Source: Chitinophaga qingshengii (GTDB lineage: Bacteria; Bacteroidota; Bacteroidia; Chitinophagales; Chitinophagaceae). From it: a stretch of 64,000 nt of DNA. Where the stretch lies: assembly GCF_014529935.1 (NCBI RefSeq), contig NZ_JACVFC010000003.1, positions 1,031,954 through 1,095,953 of the forward strand. Direction: 5' to 3'. The stretch's first letter is position 1; the number at the start of each line of letters is the position of its first letter. The translations under genes were made by a program, and so were the position numbers. The notes under the pieces were generated by a model that did no database searches, had not been told where the DNA came from, and saw only the letters and a program-made list of their open reading frames with translations. Positions 52,315-59,934 of the stretch are shown piece after piece.

Positions 52315-52388
52315 TGACCGCGTCAGGATTCAAACCTGAAACCTTCTGATCCGTAGTCAGATGCTCTATTCAGTTGAGCTACGCAGCC
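52315..52388 (-). tRNA. tRNA-Arg (anticodon ACG), copy 3
   Basis: Identical over 74 nt to copy 2 at 14800-14873, including the A19/U56 combination, but on the opposite strand. Acceptor GGCTGCG pairs with CGCGGTC. CCA is not encoded. Confidence 0.93.
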
Positions 52389-52408
52389 AGTTGTTTGTGA
52401 TGGGATTG

Positions 52409-52416
52409 CAAAAGTA
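52409..52416 (-). promoter_or_regulatory. promoter -7 element of the third tRNA-Arg
   Basis: On the minus strand TACTTTTG matches TAnnTTTG, with TTTG (complement of CAAA at 52436-52439) 19 bp upstream, the same arrangement as the other two tRNA-Arg genes. Confidence 0.7.
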
Positions 52417-52512
52417 GTGCTTTTTTTGAAACTACCAAATTCTTTATCTTTTTTTTCTGCAATTTCCTGGTTTACACTTACTTTTACAACTGTAGTTTAA
52501 TGATTATTACAA

Positions 52513-52986
52513 GTGAAAATTCAACTCTGGAGCATTGGAAAAGAGCATGACCCTTACATCCGGGAGGGTATGGCTGTATTCCAGAAACGGTTACAACATT
52601 ATGTGGATTTTGAGGTAAAACTGATCCCTACTGTAAAACAGGCGGCCAGTTTATCGGTACCTGAGCTGAAAAAACAGGAAGCTAAAATTATCCTGGACCT
52701 CCTGCAGCCCACCGATTACCTCCTGGCGCTGGATGAAAGGGGGAAGATGATGAGCACCGTACAGTTTTCCGAATTCCTGCAACAACGTACCAATGCCGGC
52801 ACGAGACAGCTGATTATCCTGATCGGCGGCGCTTTCGGCATCGACCAGTCAGTGTTGCAACGGTCACAATTGCAGCTATCTTTGTCCCCGCTTACTTTTC
52901 CGCATCAACTCGTGCGGCTTATTTTTACCGAACAACTGTATCGTGCCTATACAGTATTAAACCGGGAAAAATATCATCATCAATAG
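52513..52986 (+). CDS. rlmH: 23S rRNA (pseudouridine1915-N3)-methyltransferase RlmH
   Basis: A 157-residue SPOUT methyltransferase of normal RlmH length. The C-terminal knot is seen in LIGGAFGIDQSVLQRSQ, SLSPLTFPHQLVRLIFTEQL and YRAYTVLNREKYHH, the family's most conserved segment. It methylates pseudouridine 1915 of 23S rRNA on the 70S ribosome. The start is a GTG (VKIQLWSIGK). Confidence 0.93.
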   Translation: MKIQLWSIGKEHDPYIREGMAVFQKRLQHYVDFEVKLIPTVKQAASLSVPELKKQEAKIILDLLQPTDYLLALDERGKMMSTVQFSEFLQQRTNAGTRQLIILIGGAFGIDQSVLQRSQLQLSLSPLTFPHQLVRLIFTEQLYRAYTVLNREKYHHQ

Positions 52987-53014
52987 TTACATTTATAGTT
53001 TAACACCTGAGCTT

Positions 53015-53620
53015 ATGTCCATCAGCATTATTATTATCATTGTTACCTGCCTTATTTCCTATACTGCATTGAATAATTATGACCAGCTGGATAAGCTGAC
53101 CATGCAGCCCTATATGGTAAAAAACCACAGGGAGTATTATCGCTTTATCACATCGGGATTTGTACATGCCGACTATTCCCACCTTATTTTCAATATGCTG
53201 ACCCTTTTCTTCTTTGGTCCGCATGTGGAAAGTATTTTTGTAGAATTGTTTGGCCTGAAGCTGATATACCCCTTGTATTATCTGCTGGGGATCATTGTGT
53301 CTGACATTCCTTCTTACATCAAACACCGCAATAGCAGCCATTACGCTTCCCTGGGCGCATCCGGCGCAATTTCCGCCGTGCTCTTTACCTTTATCCTGAT
53401 GCATCCCTGGGCGTCTATCGGCGTATTCTTCGTTATTAAGATGCCCGCGGTGATTTATGGCGTATTGTTCCTGTTCCTTTCAGCTTATCTTTCCCGGAAA
53501 GGCGGTGACAATATTAACCACGATGCTCACTTCTGGGGCGCCGTATTCGGGTTTCTGGCCCCCCTGCTTTTTATGCCTGAGCTGTGGAGAGGGTTCCTGT
53601 ATCAAATACTGAATCACTAA
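53015..53620 (+). CDS. rhomboid-family intramembrane serine protease
   Basis: A 201-residue membrane protein with about six helices. The catalytic Ser116 is in GASGAIS and the catalytic His172 in HDAHFWGAVFG, both in membrane segments. The HADYSHLIFNMLTLFFFG block is the usual L1-TM2 feature. It cuts substrate transmembrane helices; the target is unknown. It is convergent with tilS, and one hairpin serves both. Confidence 0.88.
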   Translation: MSISIIIIIVTCLISYTALNNYDQLDKLTMQPYMVKNHREYYRFITSGFVHADYSHLIFNMLTLFFFGPHVESIFVELFGLKLIYPLYYLLGIIVSDIPSYIKHRNSSHYASLGASGAISAVLFTFILMHPWASIGVFFVIKMPAVIYGVLFLFLSAYLSRKGGDNINHDAHFWGAVFGFLAPLLFMPELWRGFLYQILNH

Positions 53621-53627
53621 TCTTCAT

Positions 53628-53660
53628 AAAAAAACCGGGACTGATCAGTCCCGGTTTTTT
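53628..53660. terminator. bidirectional terminator between rhomboid and tilS
   Basis: Perfect palindrome CCGGGACT-GATC-AGTCCCGG with A residues before and T residues after. It overlaps the last codons and stop of tilS on the minus strand. Confidence 0.8.
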
Positions 53661-54988
53661 AGTGCTATTGCCAGTATATTTTTGGTCCCCGAAGTGATTT
53701 TAACCCGGTCATCGATGCGCATCCCCACTATCCAGATAATCCTTTTGGCAGATTCTAATACCCACACTTTTTCTTTTTCCGGCAGCGACAATTTCTGATC
53801 GATCAGGAAGCGGCTCACCTTTTTCTTTTTGGGCATACCCAGCGGGTAGAAATAATCACCTTGTTTCCATTTCCGTAATATCAGCGGGAAGCTTACTCTA
53901 GCAGCATCCAGCCAGGCCAGCTCCGCAGCGGTGGGAATAGCAGCCTGTCCCCGCTCCTGTTCCCGGAAATGTAGCTGTCCGTTATCATAGCGTACATTTT
54001 CGGAGGGGGAATCGATGACATGAATGGGTGCATCCGCCTGTTCCACCGGTGTAATGAGCAACCAGGCGCGGTTACGGATAATACGGTGCGTGCCCGTTTC
54101 CACGTAGCGGCCGGATTCACTGTGGAGCAGTTGCAGCACCTGTTGCAGTTGCGCAACACTGCACCCGAAGTCTTTCAGCAGTTCCCAGGCCACTGTTTGC
54201 AGAGGTACCGTCTGTTGCAGCTTCAGCACCGGGATCATCCAGGTATTGTCTTTTTTGAAAAGCAGCCGCTTGCGATGCCGGGCCACTGATTCCTGGTAAA
54301 GGATTTCCGCCTCACGCATGCGCTGAATGGAGTTATCCATATTTTTCACCGCCGCCGGAAATACCTCCTGCATGCGGGGAATGATCTGATGGCGGAAAAA
54401 ATTACGTGTATACTTATCCGTTATATTGGAACTATCTTCCACAAAATTGATTTGATGCAGGGCGGCATAGGCCACGAGGATGTCCTTATCAGCGAACAAC
54501 AATGGCCGTATAATCCGCTCCTGTTTAGGGAGAATACCGTGCAGTCCGGCAATACCGGTGCCTTTGCAGAAATTCATCAACGCTGTTTCCACACTGTCCT
54601 GCATATGGTGAGCGGTGGCAAGATGACTGTACCCTTCCCGTTGACGGACCTCCTCCAGCCATTGGTAGCGGAGTTCCCGGGCAGCCACCTGGATGCTCAC
54701 GTTATGTCTTTGGGTATAGGCGGTGGTATCAAACCGGGTGGTGTACAGCGGAATGTCGAGGGTAGCTGCCAGTTGCTGTACGAACTGTTCATCCCGGAGG
54801 GATTCCTCTCCCCTCAGCTGAAAGTTACAGTGGGCTATCCCTGCAGAGAAACCTGCCTGTTTAAAAAGGTGGGCCATCACCACGGAGTCCACCCCACCGC
54901 TCACTGCCAGCAGGATGCGCTGGGAGGGGTCAAACAGCCGTTGTCCGGCGATATAGGTAATAAAATTAGTCAGTAAGTGTTGCGGCAT
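53645..54988 (-). CDS. tilS: tRNA(Ile)-lysidine synthase TilS
   Basis: A 447-residue enzyme. The PP-loop SGGVDS (30-35) opens the N-terminal ATPase domain, with HCNFQLRGEESLRDEQF and LATAHHMQDSVETALMNF. The C-terminal domain has WKQGDYFYPLGMPKKKKVS, the TilS substrate-binding part. It makes lysidine at C34 of tRNA-Ile(CAU). Its stop codon lies in the shared terminator with the rhomboid gene. Confidence 0.93.
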   Translation of the reverse strand: MPQHLLTNFITYIAGQRLFDPSQRILLAVSGGVDSVVMAHLFKQAGFSAGIAHCNFQLRGEESLRDEQFVQQLAATLDIPLYTTRFDTTAYTQRHNVSIQVAARELRYQWLEEVRQREGYSHLATAHHMQDSVETALMNFCKGTGIAGLHGILPKQERIIRPLLFADKDILVAYAALHQINFVEDSSNITDKYTRNFFRHQIIPRMQEVFPAAVKNMDNSIQRMREAEILYQESVARHRKRLLFKKDNTWMIPVLKLQQTVPLQTVAWELLKDFGCSVAQLQQVLQLLHSESGRYVETGTHRIIRNRAWLLITPVEQADAPIHVIDSPSENVRYDNGQLHFREQERGQAAIPTAAELAWLDAARVSFPLILRKWKQGDYFYPLGMPKKKKVSRFLIDQKLSLPEKEKVWVLESAKRIIWIVGMRIDDRVKITSGTKNILAIALKNRD

Positions 54989-55006
54989 CGAGGTGCATTA
55001 AATGGA

Positions 55007-55318
55007 TTAATAAACCAGCTCTTCATAAGCCGATTGTAATTCGTTATAGGTATGTCTTTCATTGGCAGCTTTGGCCATGGACATTCCTTTTTCATATACC
55101 GCTATGGCAGCATCCTTATCGTTTTGCCGTTCCAGCAGTTTGCCCAGGTGATAATAGGAACCGGTATATCCCGGTTCATAGGCCAGCAATTCCTCAAACA
55201 GCTGCCGGGCCGCAGTGTCATTGTTTAATTTAATGTATTCCAGTGCCAGGGCGTGTTTCAGGAAACTATCGTTCGGACTGGTTTCCAGCATTTGTTTAAT
55301 CTGTGCGATTCTGTCCAT
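55007..55318 (-). CDS. small TPR protein
   Basis: A 103-residue helical protein made of TPR repeats: FLKHALALEYIKLNNDTAAR, then YTGSYYHLGKLLERQND and AAIAVYEKGMSMAKAA. No signal peptide, so a cytoplasmic interaction scaffold is likely. It is 18 bp upstream of tilS in the same direction, probably co-transcribed. Confidence 0.7.
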   Translation of the reverse strand: MDRIAQIKQMLETSPNDSFLKHALALEYIKLNNDTAARQLFEELLAYEPGYTGSYYHLGKLLERQNDKDAAIAVYEKGMSMAKAANERHTYNELQSAYEELVY

Positions 55319-55431
55319 GTCGTTGTTGTGCTTTTACCGGTGTAAACAAATTATAAATACCATTCATATTTATGCTGATTATACTGATTAAAATCATAAT
55401 ATAGCCTTGCGGTTGGCGTACATAAATAAGA

Positions 55432-55439
55432 TATATTTG
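55432..55439 (+). promoter_or_regulatory. promoter -7 element for etfBA
   Basis: TATATTTG matches TAnnTTTG, 36 bp upstream of the etfB ATG. The -33 partner is only a weak TTG. Confidence 0.55.
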
Positions 55440-55475
55440 CTCTTACCGCATTTTTAAACCAAACAGTTTAAGGCC

Positions 55476-56216
55476 ATGAAGATTTTAGTTTGTATCAGTA
55501 AAACTCCGGACACGACTGCAAAAATAGCTTTCACGGACAATAACACGAAATTCAATGAGGCTGGTGTCCAGTTTATTATTAACCCCTATGATGAATGGTA
55601 TGCCCTGGTAAGAGCACTGGAGCTGAAAGAAACGGTGGGTGCAGATGTACACCTGGTGACTGTCGGCGGAGCCGACAATGATGCTATTATCCGGAAAGCG
55701 CTGGCACTCGGAGGTGATGAAGCATTCCGTATCAATGGCGATAGTGCAGACAGCTATTATATTGCGGCACAGATAGCGGCACTGGCAAAAGAAAAACAAT
55801 ACGATATCATATTTACCGGTAAAGAAACCATTGACTACAATGGTTCCGGTATCGGCGGCATGGTAGCAGAACTCCTGGAGCTCCCCTATGTGTCCATCGC
55901 GGCCAAATTTCAGCTGAATGGCACGGTAGCGACCATCAACCGGGAAATTGAAGGAGGTGAAGAGATTTGTGAAGTATCCCTGCCGGTAGTAGTGTCTTGC
56001 CAGAAAGGCATGGCAGAAGCGCGTATCCCGAATATGCGCGGCATCATGGCAGCACGTACCAAACCGTTGACCGTAATAGCACCTGTAGCAGCAGACGCAC
56101 TGACCAGCGTGGTGAGCTTCGAACTACCGCCGGCTAAAGCGGGTGTGAAGCTGATCAGCCCTGATAATGTAGGCGAGCTGGTGAAATTGCTGCACGAAGA
56201 AGCCAAAGTGATTTAA
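55476..56216 (+). CDS. etfB: electron transfer flavoprotein beta subunit
   Basis: A 246-residue EtfB/FixA protein: MKILVCISKTPDTTAKIAFT, VGADVHLVTVGGADNDAIIR, the AMP-binding DIIFTGKETIDYNGSGIGGM and VSLPVVVSCQKGMAEARIPN with the family's conserved LPALITV-like patch. It works with EtfA as an electron carrier between acyl-CoA dehydrogenases and the quinone pool. First gene of the etfBA operon. Confidence 0.94.
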   Translation: MKILVCISKTPDTTAKIAFTDNNTKFNEAGVQFIINPYDEWYALVRALELKETVGADVHLVTVGGADNDAIIRKALALGGDEAFRINGDSADSYYIAAQIAALAKEKQYDIIFTGKETIDYNGSGIGGMVAELLELPYVSIAAKFQLNGTVATINREIEGGEEICEVSLPVVVSCQKGMAEARIPNMRGIMAARTKPLTVIAPVAADALTSVVSFELPPAKAGVKLISPDNVGELVKLLHEEAKVI

Positions 56217-56252
56217 TTATTTCGCTATTTGTTTATTTAATCATTGAATTTC

Positions 56253-57224
56253 ATGTCTATATTAATATTTGCCGATCAGGCACACGGAAAGATCAAGAAA
56301 GCAGCACTGGAAGCAGTTCAATACGGATCAAAGGTTGCCGCCCAACTGGGCACCGGCGCTACCGCCCTGGTACTGGGGCCTGCAGACAATGCAGAACTGG
56401 CTGCACTGGGTAACTATGGCGCCACCAAAGTACTGCATGTGGCAGATGCCAGATTACAGGAAGTAGAGAGCACCGTATATACTAAAATCATTGCGGAAGC
56501 AGCCGATAAAGAAGGCGCTACCGTGATTATTTTCCCCCATAATTTCGATGGCAAGGCGGTTGCCCCGCGGGTAGCAGCCCGTCTGAAAGCTGGACTGGTA
56601 GCCGGCGCAGTATCCTATCCTGATACCAGCAACGGGTTTGTGGTTAAAAAAACAGTGTTCTCCGGCAAAGCGTTTGCGCAGGTAAACATTACATCTGATC
56701 GTAAAGTAATTGCTTTGACACCCAACACCTTCCCTGCTGTGGCTGGTGCCGGCAGTGCGACGGTCGAGGCTTTTGCTCCGGCTATCAGTGATGCCGATTT
56801 CAAAGTAAAAGTAGTGAAGGTAGAAACCGTCAGCGGCGATATCCCCTTGACAGAAGCAGAGATTATTGTCAGCGGTGGCCGTGGTATGAAAGGCCCTGAA
56901 AACTGGGGGATGCTGGAAGACCTGGCCAAAGTGCTGGGAGCAGCTACAGCCAGTTCCCGTCCGGTAGCCGATTCCGGCTGGCGTCCGCATCATGAACATG
57001 TGGGTCAGACAGGTTTAACCGTACGCCCCAACCTGTATATCGCCATCGGTATTTCCGGCGCTATTCAGCACCTGGCAGGTGTAAACGGCAGCAAGGTCAT
57101 CGTGGTCATTAACAAAGATCCTGAAGCGCCTTTCTTTAAAGCCGCCGATTATGGCATAGTTGGTGATGCATTTGAAGTGGTGCCGAAACTGACCGCAGCG
57201 GTGAAAGAATTTAAAGGCCAATAA
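56253..57224 (+). CDS. etfA: electron transfer flavoprotein alpha subunit
   Basis: A 323-residue EtfA: N-terminal domain MSILIFADQAHGKIKKAALE, then the FAD-binding domain with IIVSGGRGMKGPENWGMLED, AATASSRPVADSGWRP, the signature VRPNLYIAIGISGAIQHLAG and INKDPEAPFFKAADYGIVGD. The start at 56253 gives the family N-terminus; a TTG at 56244 would add three residues. It pairs with EtfB upstream. Confidence 0.95.
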   Translation: MSILIFADQAHGKIKKAALEAVQYGSKVAAQLGTGATALVLGPADNAELAALGNYGATKVLHVADARLQEVESTVYTKIIAEAADKEGATVIIFPHNFDGKAVAPRVAARLKAGLVAGAVSYPDTSNGFVVKKTVFSGKAFAQVNITSDRKVIALTPNTFPAVAGAGSATVEAFAPAISDADFKVKVVKVETVSGDIPLTEAEIIVSGGRGMKGPENWGMLEDLAKVLGAATASSRPVADSGWRPHHEHVGQTGLTVRPNLYIAIGISGAIQHLAGVNGSKVIVVINKDPEAPFFKAADYGIVGDAFEVVPKLTAAVKEFKGQ

Positions 57225-57232
57225 TCAATTAG

Positions 57233-57328
57233 GAATGACGGATTATGAATTACGAATTAAAAAATCACTATATAGTAAACGTTTTTATGTAAGAATTCTT
57301 TTAATTCGTAATTCATAATCCGTCATTC
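57233..57328. repeat. large perfect inverted repeat after etfA
   Basis: Two 30-bp perfect arms (57233-57262 and 57299-57328) around a 36-bp spacer. Each arm carries the repeated unit ATTATGAATTACGAATTA or its complement. Such AATTACGAATTA-type elements occur dispersed in Bacteroidota genomes. It may act as a terminator for etfBA or as a mobile repeat; no transposase is present. Confidence 0.7.
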
Positions 57329-57421
57329 GTAATCGAATAAAATGATAGATTTTTTTTAGATAAGGAATATTTTTCTAACTTCACGGTCTTACAAAACATT
57401 CAGCGACAACGCAAGACAGAT

Positions 57422-58024
57422 ATGAGAAAAATAGAACTGGAAATAGTTGCTTTATCGCACAGCATTACGCAGACTCATTCATATGCCGTGGTATTGGGAG
57501 AGGTAAATGGATTACGCCGTTTGCCCATCGTAATTGGAGGCTTTGAAGCACAAGCGATAGCCGTAGCGTTAGAAAAAATGCAACCCAGCCGCCCCCTCAC
57601 ACATGACCTGATGAAGAACTTCATGAACGCTTTTAACATAGAGCTGCATGAAGTAGTGATCAGCAACCTGCAAGAGGGCATCTTTTACTCCAAGCTTATC
57701 TGTTCCAGTAACGACGAAACCATCGAGATTGACTCCCGTACATCCGATGCGCTGGCCCTGGCCGTTCGTTTTGGTTGCCCGATTTACACATTCGAAAATA
57801 TCCTCAATAGTGCCGGCATCCTGCTGGATGATCCTGCCGGTAAAAAGAGCACCAATAAGCCGGTTACTCCTACTATCTCCGAACATGAAAGAGGCGCAGA
57901 AGACGACCTCAAAGCCATGAATGTAGACGAGCTGACACAACTCCTGCAAGAGGTATTGGAACAGGAAGACTATATCCGCGCCATCGCCATACGCGACGAG
58001 ATCAACAGCAGAAAAAGCAAATAA
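57422..58024 (+). CDS. bifunctional nuclease family protein (DUF151) with UVR domain
   Basis: A 200-residue protein. The DUF151 domain (ELEIVALSHSITQTHSYAVV, LRRLPIVIGGFEAQAIAVAL, IEIDSRTSDALALAVRFGCP) covers residues 1-125. The C-terminal UVR-like segment (ELTQLLQEVLEQEDYIRAIA) resembles the UvrB-UvrC interaction motif. Known members include putative RNase/DNase proteins; the role here is unknown. It follows the etfA inverted repeat with no obvious operon partner. Confidence 0.85.
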   Translation: MRKIELEIVALSHSITQTHSYAVVLGEVNGLRRLPIVIGGFEAQAIAVALEKMQPSRPLTHDLMKNFMNAFNIELHEVVISNLQEGIFYSKLICSSNDETIEIDSRTSDALALAVRFGCPIYTFENILNSAGILLDDPAGKKSTNKPVTPTISEHERGAEDDLKAMNVDELTQLLQEVLEQEDYIRAIAIRDEINSRKSK

Positions 58025-58098
58025 TTATTTTTAAAAACAGGTAGCTGCTGCCGGTGGGCCCCCCTGCCGCTGCGGGTTTTCTGTGTAATACCACAAAC

Positions 58099-58908
58099 AT
58101 GATTGTTTTTCCCAACTGTAAGATAAACCTGGGACTGTATATTACCGGGAAGAGAGCCGATGGTTTTCATGACCTGGAGACTGTTTTTTATCCCCTTCCG
58201 GTGACCGATGCCCTGGAGGTGATTGCACCAGGTACTTTGCAGTTTACCGGCAGTGGTATTCCCGTTCCCGGTGATGCCGCCGATAACTTATGTTTAAAGG
58301 CCTTTCAGTTGTTACAACAGGATTTCCCGCAGCTACAGCCGGTCAACATCCACCTGCACAAACACATTCCTATTGGCGCCGGTCTGGGCGGCGGTTCTGC
58401 CGATGCGGCTTTTATGCTGCAGCTGCTCAATACGAAGTTTCAGCTGGAGCTTAGCCAGGAGCAATTGATCAACTATGCCGCACGGCTGGGAAGCGACTGC
58501 CCTTTCTTTATTGTGAACAAGCCCTGCTACGCCACGGGCCGGGGAGAAATCATGGAGCCGGTATCGCTGGATCTTTCCGGGTATTCCTTTTTGCTGGTTC
58601 ACCCGGGGATTCATGTCAATACCGGCTGGGCTTTTCGGCAGATTACGCCACAAGCGCCTGTCCGGGCATTAAAAGAAACGATACAGTTACCGGTGAGTGA
58701 GTGGAAAGAAGTGATCAGCAATGACTTTGAGGCGCCGGTGTTTGCCGCGCATCCGGTATTGGCTGCTATAAAGGAAATGATGTATGAAGGCGGGGCTATT
58801 TATGCCACGATGAGTGGCAGCGGGTCGGCTGTGGTTGGTATCTTTCCTGAAAATAAAATAGCTGACATCCGTTGGGATGCCAGCTACCGGGTATTTAAAG
58901 TTAGTTAG
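58099..58908 (+). CDS. ispE: 4-diphosphocytidyl-2C-methyl-D-erythritol kinase IspE
   Basis: A 269-residue GHMP kinase: MIVFPNCKINLGLYITGKRA, the ATP loop PIGAGLGGGSADAAF, and MSGSGSAVVGIF at the end. It phosphorylates 4-diphosphocytidyl-methylerythritol in the non-mevalonate isoprenoid pathway. The ATG at 58099 gives the family's start; a frame to 58054 would add a Pro/Ala-rich leader. It is convergent with rplT, with 3 bp between the stops. Confidence 0.94.
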   Translation: MIVFPNCKINLGLYITGKRADGFHDLETVFYPLPVTDALEVIAPGTLQFTGSGIPVPGDAADNLCLKAFQLLQQDFPQLQPVNIHLHKHIPIGAGLGGGSADAAFMLQLLNTKFQLELSQEQLINYAARLGSDCPFFIVNKPCYATGRGEIMEPVSLDLSGYSFLLVHPGIHVNTGWAFRQITPQAPVRALKETIQLPVSEWKEVISNDFEAPVFAAHPVLAAIKEMMYEGGAIYATMSGSGSAVVGIFPENKIADIRWDASYRVFKVS

Positions 58909-58911
58909 TGC

Positions 58912-59256
58912 TTACTTTACAGAAGCTACCAGTGCTTTAAAAGTTTCTGGTTCATTCATAGCCAGATCTGCGAGCACTTTTCTGTTCAGATCGATGTTCT
59001 TACCAGCTAATTTGTTCATGAACACAGAGTAGGTCAGACCTTCTGCTCTTACGGCAGCGTTGATACGGGCGATCCACAGCTGACGATAGTTTCTTTTCTT
59101 TAATTTACGACCTACATAGCTATAAGTGAGTCCTTTTTCCAGGACGTTCTTCGCTACGGTGTAGACGTTTTTCCTTTTACCGTAGAAGCCTTTGGCTTGC
59201 TTTAAGATCCTTTTTCTCCGGGCTCTTGAAGCTACGGCGTTAACTGAACGAGGCAT
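58912..59256 (-). CDS. rplT: 50S ribosomal protein L20
   Basis: A 114-residue L20: MPRSVNAVASRARRKRILKQ, then GYRKNVYTVAKNVLEKG-like basic helix (KGFYGKRKNVYTVAKNVLEK) and QLWIARINAAVRAEGLTYSV. It binds 23S rRNA early in 50S assembly. It follows rpmI; in most Bacteroidota infC precedes rpmI, but infC is not here. Confidence 0.96.
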   Translation of the reverse strand: MPRSVNAVASRARRKRILKQAKGFYGKRKNVYTVAKNVLEKGLTYSYVGRKLKKRNYRQLWIARINAAVRAEGLTYSVFMNKLAGKNIDLNRKVLADLAMNEPETFKALVASVK

Positions 59257-59305
59257 TGTCTTTTGTTTTTTCTCAGGTTATAAAATTCGATTGTTTGGAC
59301 GGATA

Positions 59306-59503
59306 CTAGCGGAGGCCGAGCATTCTCTTAACCAGGTTAAGATTTGCTTCGTGAACCAGCGTGCTTCCTCTCAGGCTACGTTTTCTCTTGGTAGCTTTCT
59401 TAGTCAGTAAGTGGCTTTTGAAGGCTTTAAACCGCTTAATCTGTCCGTTCCCGCCAACCTTGAAGGTTTTCTTGGCGCGGGAATGTGTTCTTACTTTGGG
59501 CAT
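59306..59503 (-). CDS. rpmI: 50S ribosomal protein L35
   Basis: A 65-residue L35: MPKVRTHSRAKKTFKVGGNG at the start, then IKRFKAFKSHLLTKKATKRK, the family pattern. It is part of the 50S subunit and precedes rplT by 49 bp. A -7 promoter motif lies 21 bp upstream, so the pair is transcribed on its own, without infC. Confidence 0.95.
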   Translation of the reverse strand: MPKVRTHSRAKKTFKVGGNGQIKRFKAFKSHLLTKKATKRKRSLRGSTLVHEANLNLVKRMLGLR

Positions 59504-59523
59504 CTTACATCAAATTTGGTCTG

Positions 59524-59531
59524 CAAAGGTA
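59524..59531 (-). promoter_or_regulatory. promoter -7 element for rpmI-rplT
   Basis: On the minus strand TACCTTTG matches TAnnTTTG. A clear -33 element is not seen. The position explains the absence of infC in this cluster. Confidence 0.6.
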
Positions 59532-59934
59532 GGAAAATAATTTAATAAAGCACAGTACCAGATAAATAAATCCAGCCTGCCCTTATATGTGGATAACTTT
59601 TTTAATATTTTTTTAATCATTGGTAACCGGTTGAGAATCAATTTTGGTTAACCTTCCCCCTCTTCCTATCTAGTGTGCATTTCATATTATAAAAAACATC
59701 ACTTTTTTTATTTTACTATATTATTTTTAATTTTAATCTTAAAATAGTCACATATTTTAGCCATATAACGTTTAAACACCTGATGCCTATGAAAACATTC
59801 TACACCTTCCCTCACCCGGACCGGAAAAGGATTTCCGAGCCAAAAGACCCTCGTAAGCGGTTGAAAAACAGCAGTTACTGAACAGGCGAAAGCCCTCAGA
59901 ACTGATACTTTTTTCACTTAACTGTTTTACACCT
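59532..59934 (+). other. 403-bp AT-rich intergenic region with one possible 30-codon ORF
   Basis: The region is AT-rich. A 30-residue frame (59789-59881, MKTFYTFPHPDRKRISEPKD) begins in a context (CCTATGAAA) identical to that of the giant gene's start 146 bp later. Its product is basic and hydrophilic; it may be a leader peptide or chance. Nothing else is supported. Confidence 0.3.

Noticed and set aside
59789..59881. Thirty-codon ORF before the giant gene
   Set aside because: Too short to support as a gene from sequence alone; mentioned in the intergenic entry.
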